A stretch of DNA of 15,780 bases from JAFGXW01 sp964634385 (GCA_964634385.1 CAZWIZ010000023.1:1-15780); one strand, 5' to 3'; positions 7,726-15,205 are shown, counted from the first letter of the stretch. Numbers and translations: made by a program. Notes: generated from the letters alone by a model not told the origin.

Positions 7726-7753
7726 TTGACATTTTTAATAAAAGCGGTAAAAT
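7726..7753 (+). promoter_or_regulatory. Sigma-A type promoter of the NifX-like/ferredoxin pair
   Basis: Perfect -35 TTGACA (7726-7731), 16-base spacer, -10 TAAAAT (7748-7753). It sits 7 bases after the stop of the upstream gene and about 28 bases before the ATG at 7782, leaving a very short leader. Confidence 0.8.
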
Positions 7754-7781
7754 TGCTACTGACACGAAAGAGGTGATTTTC

Positions 7782-8192
7782 ATGCTCGTAGCATGTGCAA
7801 CAAACGATAATATTAATCTAATTGATGATCATTTTGGTGATGCAACTTATTTTGATATTTATGAAGTTAACAAAGCTGATTATGTTTTAAAAGAATCAAT
7901 AGTTAATAACACAACAAGTGATCAACATTCTGATCCTAAAAAAGCTAAACAAATTTTAGAATTATTACACTCTAATGGAATTCATTTATTAGTAAACAAA
8001 GCTTTTGGTGCTAATATAACCACAGTTAATAAATTCTTATTACCTGTAGTTATTAGAGTAGATTCAATTGAAGAGATTTTAAAACTTATTCAAAACTCTT
8101 TTGATTTTATTTCTAATACTATTTCAACTAAAAAAAATTGTTATTTAGTTATTAAAGAAAATTCGGAGGTACGCTCAATTGAGACAACATAA
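7782..8192 (+). CDS. NifX/NifB-C-terminal-like cluster-binding protein
   Basis: A 136-residue protein of the dinitrogenase iron-molybdenum cofactor biosynthesis family (PF02579). Marks are the start M-L-V-A-C-A-T-N-D, D-D-H-F-G-D-A-T-Y-F-D-I-Y-E-V (the family's HFG-x-A-x-x-F-x-I-Y-E block), and the later G-A-N followed by P-V-V-I-R-V. In nitrogen fixers these bind FeMo-co precursors, but many anaerobes without nitrogenase have them beside ferredoxin and Mrp-type ATPase genes, probably for iron-sulfur or metal handling. No nif gene is in the window. Start: an in-frame GTG at 7773 is part of the SD itself (GAGGTGAT), so the ATG at 7782 is the start. The 3' end overlaps the next gene by 14 bases and contains its ribosome-binding site, which implies coupled translation. 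Confidence 0.8.
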   Translation: MLVACATNDNINLIDDHFGDATYFDIYEVNKADYVLKESIVNNTTSDQHSDPKKAKQILELLHSNGIHLLVNKAFGANITTVNKFLLPVVIRVDSIEEILKLIQNSFDFISNTISTKKNCYLVIKENSEVRSIETT

Positions 8193-8556
8193 GAATAGAG
8201 ATCAATTTAGTAATGGTTATGGTAATGGTGGAGATTGTATTTGTGAAACATGTAATATTACAATTCCTCATCAAAGAGGTCGTAAATGTATTGATCTTAT
8301 TTGTCCTCAATGTGGAAAACTAATGTCAAGAAAAGTTCCTGGAGAACAAATTAACACAAGTAGTACTATAACATCAAATAGAAGAGTTGCCATAATAATA
8401 GAAGAAGATTGTACTGGTTGTGGAAACTGTATTACTGATTGTCCTTTTGACGCTATTATTATGAAAAATAATAAAGCATTTGTTATTGAAGATCTTTGTA
8501 AAGGATGTATGAAATGTGCTCGTGTTTGTCCAACACAAGCAATTAAAAGAGTTTAA
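8179..8556 (+). CDS. Zinc-ribbon plus 2[4Fe-4S] ferredoxin-like protein
   Basis: A 125-residue protein. The N-terminal 50 residues hold six cysteines (20, 22, 25, 37, 42, 45), including C-E-T-C and C-P-Q-C, which look like a zinc ribbon. Residues 70-125 are a ferredoxin domain with C78-x2-C81-x2-C84-x3-C88-P and C107-x2-C110-x2-C113-x3-C117-P, which bind two [4Fe-4S] clusters. It should carry low-potential electrons in the cytosol. The start is TTG: CGGAGG at 8164-8169 sits 9 bases before the TTG at 8179, and the next ATG (codon 49) would cut off the zinc ribbon. It overlaps the NifX-like gene by 14 bases, so the two probably act together. Transcription ends at the strong terminator 37 bases later. 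Confidence 0.85.
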   Translation: MRQHKNRDQFSNGYGNGGDCICETCNITIPHQRGRKCIDLICPQCGKLMSRKVPGEQINTSSTITSNRRVAIIIEEDCTGCGNCITDCPFDAIIMKNNKAFVIEDLCKGCMKCARVCPTQAIKRV

Positions 8557-8592
8557 ATTAATAATCATATTAGATAAAAATTAGAGAGTAAC

Positions 8593-8628
8593 AGGCAAAA
8601 TGTCTTTTGACATTTTGCCTTTTTTTTT
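8593..8628 (+). terminator. Rho-independent terminator
   Basis: A perfect 12-bp stem (8593-8604 with 8609-8620), loop TTTT, then eight more T. It ends the NifX-like/ferredoxin transcript. Confidence 0.95.
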
Positions 8629-9230
8629 ATAACTACTTTTATAAACATACTATTACTATAAAACATATAACTATTTTTATATCTCAAAGATATGATTAAA
8701 CTATAGTACATAAGGTTTATTACTTTTAATATTATTCATGAAATGACAATTAATTTCATTAAAAATAAAGTATGATAGAGATGGTAATTAAAAAAGTAAA
8801 TTATAGTGTCATTATCCTTTTTCTAGATGTTGAATATATTTTAGGATAGGTATAAATACTGGAACCGAATTCGAATTACTAACGATTAAAGTAGAATTGA
8901 ATCTTAATATTCAAACAAGTGACATTTGTTTTTATTTTATGATCAATGATAACGAATTAGACACCCTTTACAACCAATAATATTATAAATTAATCATATT
9001 AATAATAAATTCATTTAATAAGGTTCCACTATATCTAATACAGGATGTTAATCATCATATTTATTATCTATATTTATCATTCACATCAAAAACCTTATAT
9101 TTAGATTAAAGAATCTATATTTATTAAAATCAATCAATTTCCTGTTAGATTATTTTATGTACTAAAACAAATTTTACTTTAATTAATTAGTTATTTCATT
9201 TCAAAATAAATACGAATAGAGGTTAATATT
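8629..9230. other. Long gene-free stretch
   Basis: About 600 very AT-rich bases with no reading frame of useful length, no ribosome-binding site followed by a gene except the last (AGAGGT before 9231), and no tRNA-like fold. Weak structures seen: a hairpin with a 7-bp stem (8738-8744 with 8753-8759); a 6-bp hairpin followed by a T-rich tract (8913-8918 with 8926-8931); and a distant 7-bp inverted pair TGGAACC (8860-8866) and GGTTCCA (9022-9028). None is strong enough to name. Confidence 0.5.
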
Positions 9231-9887
9231 ATGAAAAGAATTGTAATTTTTGCTTTATTATTTTTCTCATTCTTTTTAAGTTCATGCGAAAAGAAACAAG
9301 TTATTGAGGAAATTTCTTGTACAAATAATCAAATCGAAGTAGATGGAGAATGTATTAATTTAACTGGACAAGAAATTCAATTAAGAACTATCATAGAAAA
9401 TACTTCTTTAATTACAAATTACCAACTTAATGTCACTATTACAGAAGGAGAAACAGAATTTGATATTATAATGATGTTTGATAATAATAAATCATCCATA
9501 ACGACATTGAATCAAACAGATTATTATATTGATAATTTAGGAGTATGTGAACATACAACTGTAACAAATAATTTAATTTTTTCTAATTCATATGATTGTT
9601 TTAATAACGATACTTACTTATTTTTTAAAGATTTTGACTACAGTTGGTTTACTATTATTGATGGTAAGTATAACCTTAATCAAGAAAATTATGAAATAAT
9701 TGAAACATTTTTTAAAGAAGCTTTCCCAAATAGCACTATAGAATCATTTAGAATATCTTCTACAGATTCTTATATATCAGAAATGATTGCTGAATTATTA
9801 ATAGATGATCAAACTTACATTATAAAAATGAATATATCATTGATTGATAATATTGTTATAGAAATACCTGAAGAGGTGAGTAATTAA
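9231..9887 (+). CDS. Lipoprotein of unknown function
   Basis: The 218-residue product has a signal sequence ending in lipobox L-S-S-C with C19, so it is lipid-anchored outside the membrane. After the anchor come a short cysteine pair (C30 and C42, in a C-x11-C-I-N segment of the EGF-like stub type common in Mollicutes lipoproteins) and a domain of about 170 residues with alternating beta strands and two more cysteines. The shape could suit a lipid- or ligand-binding beta sheet such as LolA-type folds, but this is a guess. AGAGGT lies before the ATG. The stop is separated by one base from the start of the phosphodiester glycosidase gene, whose SD (GAAGAGGTGAG) is inside this gene, so the two are translated together and probably act in the same process. 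Confidence 0.8.
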   Translation: MKRIVIFALLFFSFFLSSCEKKQVIEEISCTNNQIEVDGECINLTGQEIQLRTIIENTSLITNYQLNVTITEGETEFDIIMMFDNNKSSITTLNQTDYYIDNLGVCEHTTVTNNLIFSNSYDCFNNDTYLFFKDFDYSWFTIIDGKYNLNQENYEIIETFFKEAFPNSTIESFRISSTDSYISEMIAELLIDDQTYIIKMNISLIDNIVIEIPEEVSN

Positions 9888-9888
9888 C

Positions 9889-11439
9889 ATGAAGAAAAAA
9901 ATATTGAGTATTATTTTATTTTTATTTGTTATATCATCTCCTCATTTTACTTTTGTAGAAGGGTTATTTAGAGTTAATTATTCTGAAAGAACAACTGAAT
10001 ATGTAGAAGGAGTTAGACATACAAAATTAGTAGCTAAAATCAACTATGATGGAACTGAGACAGATCAAATAATTAATTATTTAGGTGTTAATGTTACAAC
10101 ACATAGTGATATAAATATTGTAGTTGGAGATAACTATATGAATTATGGTTGGGGAAAAGGTGATCTAAATACAATTATTAATAATATTAATAGTCGTTAT
10201 CCTAACTATGATGTAATAGGTGGAGTAAATGGTGATTTCTTTGGAGCAACAGGGTATCCTGTTGAAGCATATGTTCGTAATTTTGAAGTTTTATCCCCAG
10301 GACTAGGAGTTGAAAGAACTGTTATTGGGTTTAAAGATAATGGGGAAACTGTTTTTGGAAGACCAGAATTTAGTGGTTTTGAGCTTTTAGTTTTTAATTG
10401 TGATGGAGCTTTAAAACTTAATGTACCAATTGAAGGGATAAATCAACTTCCTTCATCTAATGAAAAAGTAACTGTTTATTTTGAAAATAAACAAGAAATA
10501 ATTACTGGAGATTTAAATAAAGTTATTATTAATGCATCAGAAACTAAGATAGATGGCAATCATATTTATTTTGGGAAAGGGATATTAGATTATCAAACAA
10601 CTGATGAATTAATACCTCCATTACAAGGAATGGTAATTGTAGGAAAAGACTTTAATAATAATAATCTTATTACTGAAACGGATTATGTTATTGTTCAACA
10701 ACATATTGGTGGAAAATTTGAAGGAGTTAGATTTGCGATAGGTGCTTGGGAACAATTAGTAAAAGATGGAGTAGCTACAGAATATTACTCTGAAGGTGCA
10801 GGACCATCATATCGTCATCCTAGAACTGCAATAGGCATTAAAGAAGATGGAACAGTTTTCTTTGTTGTGGTAGATGGTAGAGATTATGTTAATGGTTATT
10901 TAGGAGTGACAGAGTATGAATTAGCGGAAATTATGTTGTATTTTGATGCGGTAGAAGCATACAATTTTGATGGTGGTGGAAGTACTACAATGTCTTTGAA
11001 AAATGATGAAGGCGATTATATATATATTAATAATCCGTCAGATGGATCAGCACGTGCTGTAACTAATGGAGTATTTTTCGTAAAAGGAGAACATGAAGCA
11101 GTCCCAGATAAAGTACCATTTCCTGATTTACGAGAAGTAATAAACACACCAACAAACGTTTATATAGATATTAATGGTAATCTGAATTTTGATGCAGTAA
11201 TAAACGCAGAGTCGTATCTTGTTAGTATAGATGGAGTGGATTATAATAGTGAAAATAATCAATATCGATTAGATTTAGAACCAGGAGAACATGATATTAT
11301 AGTTAAGGCTTTAGGAGATCAAATAAATTATAAAGATTCAGAATATACAGAAATAGTAATGTATACTGTCTATACTAAAAACATGCAAAAATTTATTGAT
11401 TTATTTAAGAATTATACTAAGTCAAAAACAAGTGACTAA
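9889..11439 (+). CDS. Secreted phosphodiester glycosidase (NAGPA-like domain)
   Basis: A 516-residue exported protein with an N-terminal signal sequence (about 1-25). Residues about 75-400 form the NAGPA domain (PF09992), named after the human enzyme that removes GlcNAc from a phosphodiester-linked sugar. Marks: G-G-V-N-G-D-F-F (111-118), H-P-R-T-A-I-G (310-316), F-V-V-V-D-G-R (325-331), N-F-D-G-G-G-S (359-365) and the end A-V-T-N-G-V-F-F (390-397). Residues about 421-495 look like a fibronectin type III-like beta domain. Bacterial members act on the cell surface, probably on glycan-phosphate polymers such as teichoic or exopolysaccharide links; the actual substrate is unknown. The gene follows the lipoprotein by one base and is closed by a hairpin at 11459-11488. 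Confidence 0.88.
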   Translation: MKKKILSIILFLFVISSPHFTFVEGLFRVNYSERTTEYVEGVRHTKLVAKINYDGTETDQIINYLGVNVTTHSDINIVVGDNYMNYGWGKGDLNTIINNINSRYPNYDVIGGVNGDFFGATGYPVEAYVRNFEVLSPGLGVERTVIGFKDNGETVFGRPEFSGFELLVFNCDGALKLNVPIEGINQLPSSNEKVTVYFENKQEIITGDLNKVIINASETKIDGNHIYFGKGILDYQTTDELIPPLQGMVIVGKDFNNNNLITETDYVIVQQHIGGKFEGVRFAIGAWEQLVKDGVATEYYSEGAGPSYRHPRTAIGIKEDGTVFFVVVDGRDYVNGYLGVTEYELAEIMLYFDAVEAYNFDGGGSTTMSLKNDEGDYIYINNPSDGSARAVTNGVFFVKGEHEAVPDKVPFPDLREVINTPTNVYIDINGNLNFDAVINAESYLVSIDGVDYNSENNQYRLDLEPGEHDIIVKALGDQINYKDSEYTEIVMYTVYTKNMQKFIDLFKNYTKSKTSD

Positions 11440-11458
11440 TCATCTTATTATATTTGCC

Positions 11459-11488
11459 AAAAGTCGCTCCATTCCAGGAGCGACTTTT
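11459..11488 (+). terminator. Terminator hairpin
   Basis: A GC-rich 12-bp stem (11459-11470 with 11477-11488) around a 6-base loop. The flanking A4 and T4 are part of the stem and there is no further T run, so it is a strong hairpin with a weak U tract. It lies 20 bases after the glycosidase stop. Confidence 0.8.
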
Positions 11489-11533
11489 AATCAAGATAAA
11501 AAATAATTTCTTCTATTTAGACAATCATAGTTG

Positions 11534-11539
11534 TATAAT
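11534..11539 (+). promoter_or_regulatory. -10 promoter element before the YbjQ-like gene
   Basis: Perfect TATAAT about 50 bases before the ATG at 11591, just after the hairpin at 11459-11488. No good -35 was found at 16-18 bases, so only the -10 is claimed. It could start the long rightward set up to 15576. Confidence 0.45.
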
Positions 11540-11590
11540 TAAATTTTAAAGAGATTTACAATAAATGTTTATTGAAAGGAGAATTCTAAC

Positions 11591-11917
11591 ATGATTACAA
11601 GAAAAGAGTTATATACAATTAATGATGTTCCTGGTAAAAAGATTATTGAAGTTTTAGGATATGTAAAAGGTTCTACCGTCCAAACTAAAAATGTAGGTAA
11701 GGATATTTTAGCTGGATTTAAGAGTTTAATTGGTGGAGAAATTAACAGCTATACTGAAATGATGAACGATGCTAGAATTGTAGCTACTGAAAGATTACTA
11801 AAAGATGCAGAAGCACTTGGAGCTAATGGTGTTGTTGGATTTAGACTTCAAACATCTGCCGTAATGGGTGGAGCTGCTGAAATTATTGCTTACGGAACAG
11901 CTGTAAAGTTTGAATAA
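11591..11917 (+). CDS. YbjQ/UPF0145 family protein
   Basis: A 108-residue cytosolic protein that is full length for the YbjQ family (PF01906). Marks are G-Y-V-K-G-S-T-V near 23-30, a G-G-E region with Y-T-E-M near 50-57, A-R-x-x-A-x-E-R-L near 61-69, and A-x-x-L-G-A-N-G-V-V-G near 74-84, followed by E-I-I-A-Y-G-T-A-V. Family members form pentamers; a heavy-metal-binding role has been proposed but is not proven. GAAAGGAG lies before the ATG. The next gene starts 34 bases after the stop, so they may share a transcript. Confidence 0.9.
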   Translation: MITRKELYTINDVPGKKIIEVLGYVKGSTVQTKNVGKDILAGFKSLIGGEINSYTEMMNDARIVATERLLKDAEALGANGVVGFRLQTSAVMGGAAEIIAYGTAVKFE

Positions 11918-11951
11918 GCTTTAATAGTATTATTTGTAAGGAGGAATTACA

Positions 11952-12389
11952 ATGCATGTTATGCAACAGACGCCTAAAATTATTACAATTATCGGGCTTG
12001 TTTTTGAAGGGCTAGCCGCAGTAGTGTGCGGAATATCTGTATTAATATTTACATTCCTCGATAAAATACCTGGGTATAGTGAATCTTTATTAGAAATGCA
12101 ACCAGATGAATTAGAAGCCTATAATTACATTATGGATTTTACATTTATAATATTAATTGTTTTCACTATAGTGTTCTCAATTATGTTTGTTATTAATATA
12201 AACTTATTTACAAAATTGATAAAAGGCTCACTTACCGAAGAACAAGCAAAAAAAGTTTATTTATATCAAGCTATTTGGGGCGGAATAAGTCTTTTATTTA
12301 ATTCTATTACAGGGATTTTATATTTAGTTTCAGGTGTTCAAGGGTATAATAACAGAGTGGATAAGATTGAAACTAGAGAAGGGATTTAG
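11952..12389 (+). CDS. Small membrane protein of unknown function
   Basis: A 145-residue protein with three clear membrane helices (about 10-34, 62-88 and 107-128) and a short charged tail. I do not recognise the family with confidence; the layout is like the DUF4064-type small membrane proteins of Firmicutes. GGAGG lies 7 bases before the ATG. The next gene begins 8 bases after the stop. By position, next to a PLDc_N protein and an ABC pair, it could stand where yxlD stands in the Bacillus subtilis sigY operon, but I see no sequence reason to equate them. The stop is TAG. Confidence 0.75.
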   Translation: MHVMQQTPKIITIIGLVFEGLAAVVCGISVLIFTFLDKIPGYSESLLEMQPDELEAYNYIMDFTFIILIVFTIVFSIMFVININLFTKLIKGSLTEEQAKKVYLYQAIWGGISLLFNSITGILYLVSGVQGYNNRVDKIETREGI

Positions 12390-12397
12390 GTGATTAG

Positions 12398-12607
12398 ATG
12401 GTAGAAATGGTAGAAACAATTCAAAACATCCTTCCGTTGCTTATTCCATTAATTTTAATTGATCTTGCATTTAAAATATATTCTATTGTTGATATTGTAA
12501 ATGAAGATAGAAAAGTGAAAGGTGGAAATAAAATTATTTGGCTTATAGTTGTTGTTTTAGTTAGCTATGGTTGGGTAATTTATCTAATCTTTGGTAAAGA
12601 CGAATAA
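12398..12607 (+). CDS. PLDc_N (YxlE-like) small membrane protein
   Basis: A 69-residue protein with two membrane helices (about 10-33 and 46-65) and, between them, I-V-D-I-V-N-E-D-R-K-V-K-G-G-N-K. This is the PLDc_N pattern (PF13396), whose second helix is followed by Y-x-x-F-G-K. In Bacillus subtilis the comparable YxlE precedes the ABC genes yxlF and yxlG in the sigY operon and is annotated as a negative regulator of SigY activity. Here the same order is kept: the stop TAA shares one base with the ATG of the ABC ATPase gene (TAATG). A TAGGTGAT site precedes the start. The sigma factor itself is not in the window, so only the membrane module can be claimed. Confidence 0.8.
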   Translation: MVEMVETIQNILPLLIPLILIDLAFKIYSIVDIVNEDRKVKGGNKIIWLIVVVLVSYGWVIYLIFGKDE

Positions 12608-13527
12608 TGGATGCAATTAAAACAGTTAATCTAACTAAATCTTATAATAATCAAATTGTTTTAAAAGATTTGAATTTAACTATAAAAAAAGGCGAAGTAT
12701 ATGGTTTTATTGGTAAGAATGGTGCTGGGAAAACTACTACAATTAATCTTATATTATCTTTAATTACAAAAGATAGTGGAACTATTTATATTAATGAAGA
12801 AAAAATAAAATATATTGATAAATTATATAAAAAGAAAATAGGGTATGTTCCAGATGTACCTGTTTTTCCTGGATATATGAGAGCTAAAGACTATCTAACA
12901 TTCGTTTCTGATATATTTGATATAAGTAAAAAGGATATGGATGAAAAAATAATCAAAGTTTTAGAATTTGTTAATTTGCCAAATTCTAAAAAGAAAATTA
13001 GTTCTTTTTCTAGAGGAATGAAGCAACGACTTGCGATAGCTCAAGCATTATTACATGATCCAGAGATCTTAATAATGGATGAGCCAACAAGCGCATTAGA
13101 TCCAATAGGTAGAAATGACGTTATGAATATAATTTACAAACTAAAAGGAAGTAAAACAATTTTTTATTCTACACATATTTTAGATGATGTTGAAAGAGTG
13201 TGTGATAGAATTGGTATTTTAGATGAAGGAGTTTTGCTTTTTGAAAGTAATATTGATGATATTTTTGAAAAGTTTTATAGTAATAAAATCTATATAGAAA
13301 CAGAGAATAGCCCTGAAACAGTAATAAACAAGATTAATAATAATAATCTAGTTAAAGAGTTAAAGATAAATCACAATGGAATAATTTGTCAATTAGATGG
13401 GAAGACAGATTCAAATGCCTTAATTAAGAAGTTAATTGAATTAGATGAGAAAATAGTAGAATACAAAAAAGTGAAAACCAGTTTAGAAGATATCTTTATT
13501 AAATTAACTAATGAAAAAGCTTCTTAA
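12607..13527 (+). CDS. ABC transporter ATP-binding protein (YxlF-like)
   Basis: A 306-residue ATPase of the ABC-2 type. Walker A G-K-N-G-A-G-K-T-T (36-44), signature S-F-S-R-G-M-K-Q (133-140), Walker B I-L-I-M-D-E-P (D158, E159) and switch H190 in S-T-H are all intact. The Q-loop residue after I-G-Y-V-P is aspartate (D83) instead of glutamine, as in several ABC-2 subfamilies. About 75 residues after the core form a C-terminal extension typical of this type. It will energise the permease encoded next, with which it overlaps by 17 bases, and it shares one base with the PLDc_N gene before it. The substrate cannot be told; in this gene order the relative YxlFG is the best comparison. Confidence 0.93.
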   Translation: MDAIKTVNLTKSYNNQIVLKDLNLTIKKGEVYGFIGKNGAGKTTTINLILSLITKDSGTIYINEEKIKYIDKLYKKKIGYVPDVPVFPGYMRAKDYLTFVSDIFDISKKDMDEKIIKVLEFVNLPNSKKKISSFSRGMKQRLAIAQALLHDPEILIMDEPTSALDPIGRNDVMNIIYKLKGSKTIFYSTHILDDVERVCDRIGILDEGVLLFESNIDDIFEKFYSNKIYIETENSPETVINKINNNNLVKELKINHNGIICQLDGKTDSNALIKKLIELDEKIVEYKKVKTSLEDIFIKLTNEKAS

Positions 13528-14272
13528 ATACGATTTCTACTATTTACAAAAAACATCTAAATTTATTATCTTCCCTGTTTTATTAGTATTGCTCGCTATT
13601 ATATCACCATTAACAGCGAGATATTTAAATGAAATACTTGCATATACTTTAGAAGGTACTGGAATTGTTATTGATTTAGGAACTCCGGTTGTGCTTGAAA
13701 GTTATTCACAATATATTGGAAATTTATATGAACTATACTTATATGTAATTATTTTTGTAGCTGTAGGGATGTTTATTAATGATAAAACAAAAGGATTGTT
13801 ACCACTTATTATTAGTAAACCAATTAGTAGAGATAAATATATTTTATCAAAATATATTTCATTGAATATTTTAATTTTTGTATCTTTATTTATTGGATAT
13901 TTTGTATTTGATTATTATACTTTTTTCTTATTTAATGAAATAGATATGGTTGGAATGTTTTATGCTACATTATTATTTTTTGTTTATATTCTTTACACTA
14001 CTTCAATTGCTTTGTTCGCAGCAACACATACGAAATCCTATATCTTAGCTATTGTAAGTACTTTCGGAATCATTTTATTTTTAGGAGCATTAAAATTATG
14101 GGAAGTAGGAATATTAAAATATATCCCAGGATATTTAATGAATAATATGATTGCTATTTTAACTGATACTTTTGTTGTAAAAGATATTATTTATAATATT
14201 TTACTAACATTGTTATTTTCATTAATATTTGTTATATTATCTATTATTAAATTTAGAAAACAAGATATTTAG
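13511..14272 (+). CDS. ABC-2 type permease (YxlG-like)
   Basis: A 253-residue membrane protein with about six helices (near 18-40, 72-92, 113-135, 145-165, 172-195 and 225-245) and the short cytosolic start K-K-L-L-K-Y-D-F common to ABC-2 permeases. The stretch K-G-L-L-P-L-I-I-S-K-P-I-S-R-D-K-Y after the second helix is the typical coupling region of this family. It overlaps the ATPase gene by 17 bases and has no SD of its own, so it is translated by coupling. Substrate is unknown. The stop is TAG. Confidence 0.9.
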   Translation: MKKLLKYDFYYLQKTSKFIIFPVLLVLLAIISPLTARYLNEILAYTLEGTGIVIDLGTPVVLESYSQYIGNLYELYLYVIIFVAVGMFINDKTKGLLPLIISKPISRDKYILSKYISLNILIFVSLFIGYFVFDYYTFFLFNEIDMVGMFYATLLFFVYILYTTSIALFAATHTKSYILAIVSTFGIILFLGALKLWEVGILKYIPGYLMNNMIAILTDTFVVKDIIYNILLTLLFSLIFVILSIIKFRKQDI

Positions 14273-14304
14273 AATTTTTATATAATTTGACGAGGTGATA
14301 TATT

Positions 14305-15024
14305 ATATACTATCAAGATTATTATATTCATACATATGAAGTAGAAAAAGATAAAAGACTAAAAATATCAGCATTATTAAATTATCTTCAAGATGCTATG
14401 GTTCATAATGCTGATTCGTATGGAGCTGGGACAGATTTTTATCAATCAATTGGACTTGCATGGGTTTTAATTGATTATGAAATTGATATTGTTGAGCTAC
14501 CTTTAGGTAAATCAACAATTACTTGTGGAACTCTTCCTTATTCATTTAAAAGATTTTTCGTGTTTAGAAAATGGGAAATGAAAGATAAAGATAATAAGTT
14601 GATTGCGAAGGCTAAAGGTAAATTTGCATTAGTAGACATTAAAACAAAAGAGATAATAAGCCCAACAAGAGAAATGACATCAATGTTTAAATATTCTTCG
14701 GAAAAAGCTCAAACAGTACCGTTTTCTAAAAATAAACAATTAAATACTCCAGTTGTTTATCATGGTACAGATACTGTTAAAACGTCGTATATCGATATTA
14801 ATAATCATATGAACAATGTCTATTATATGATTGTTGCATACGACAGTATTCCTTCTGATATTACTGATAATAATGATATTGAAAAAATAAGAATCACCTA
14901 TAAAAAAGAATCATTATTAGGTGATGAATTAATTATTGATGGTAGAAAAGAAGAAAATATTTTATCATTTGATATATTGAATAATGCAACACTATTATCA
15001 AGAGTTAAATTTATTTTTAAATAA
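14305..15024 (+). CDS. Acyl-ACP thioesterase (FatA-type), apparent AUA or AUU start
   Basis: This enzyme (PF01643) releases fatty acids from acyl carrier protein in the cytosol through two hotdog domains. The second has D-I-N-N-H-M-N-N (N166 and H168 when counted from base 14305), which holds the catalytic Asn and His, and the first has A-W-V-L-I-D-Y-E-I. The nearest ATG (14398) would drop the conserved N-terminal block Y-E-V-E-K-D-K-R-L-K-I-S-A-L-L-N-Y-L-Q-D-A, which is in frame upstream. Between an in-frame TGA (14296-14298) and that ATG there is no ATG, GTG, TTG or CTG. A strong SD GAGGTGAT (14292-14299) points to ATA at 14305 (5-base spacing) or ATT at 14302. From 14305 the product is 239 residues, a usual length for this family. 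A sequencing error changing ATG to ATA cannot be excluded. Confidence 0.8.
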   Translation: MYYQDYYIHTYEVEKDKRLKISALLNYLQDAMVHNADSYGAGTDFYQSIGLAWVLIDYEIDIVELPLGKSTITCGTLPYSFKRFFVFRKWEMKDKDNKLIAKAKGKFALVDIKTKEIISPTREMTSMFKYSSEKAQTVPFSKNKQLNTPVVYHGTDTVKTSYIDINNHMNNVYYMIVAYDSIPSDITDNNDIEKIRITYKKESLLGDELIIDGRKEENILSFDILNNATLLSRVKFIFK

Positions 15025-15051
15025 AAAAATAATAAAGTTAAATAAGAAGTG

Positions 15052-15201
15052 ATGGTTATAGCGGGTCGAAGAGGAGCGTTTAGTTATTCGTATTTTGAAG
15101 AACAAATAGAAAATCAAGAGTTAGTGTATAATGCTGAACAAGATAAATTAAAGACTGAAAAAAACAAAAAACTTAGTACAAAAATTTACATCAAGAAATA
15201 A
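15052..15201 (+). CDS. Small basic/helical protein, likely 5' part of a frame-broken gene
   Basis: A 49-codon frame beginning M-V-I-A-G-R-R-G-A-F-S and continuing in a charged helix (E-E-Q-I-E-N-Q-E-L, then K-L-K-T-E-K-N-K-K). The ATG at 15052 overlaps the SD-like AAGAAGTGAT (15044-15053) and is badly spaced; an ATA at 15058, 4 bases after GAT, would fit the spacing used by the other genes here and would begin M-A-G-R-R-G. The frame ends with a short tail after runs of seven and six A (15158-15164, 15166-15171). If one A is skipped there, the frame continues without a stop into the membrane segment at 15206-15280 and ends at its TAA. I therefore think this and the next entry are one gene. No family recognised. 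Confidence 0.55.
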   Translation: MVIAGRRGAFSYSYFEEQIENQELVYNAEQDKLKTEKNKKLSTKIYIKK

Positions 15202-15205
15202 TTTT

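Noticed and set aside
7773..7781. GTG start for the NifX-like gene
   Set aside because: That GTG is part of the ribosome-binding site GAGGTGAT; the ATG at 7782 starts the family's conserved first strand.
8374..8568. 64-codon leftward frame
   Set aside because: It is the reverse strand of the ferredoxin cysteine region; its Thr/Ser-rich composition is an artefact of the Cys codons.
14281..14310. Mycoplasma-type code (TGA as Trp) to extend the thioesterase from a TTG at 14287
   Set aside because: The long genes use TGG throughout, two leftward genes end at TGA, and the TGA at 14296 lies inside the SD. A TTG start before the SD would be out of place.
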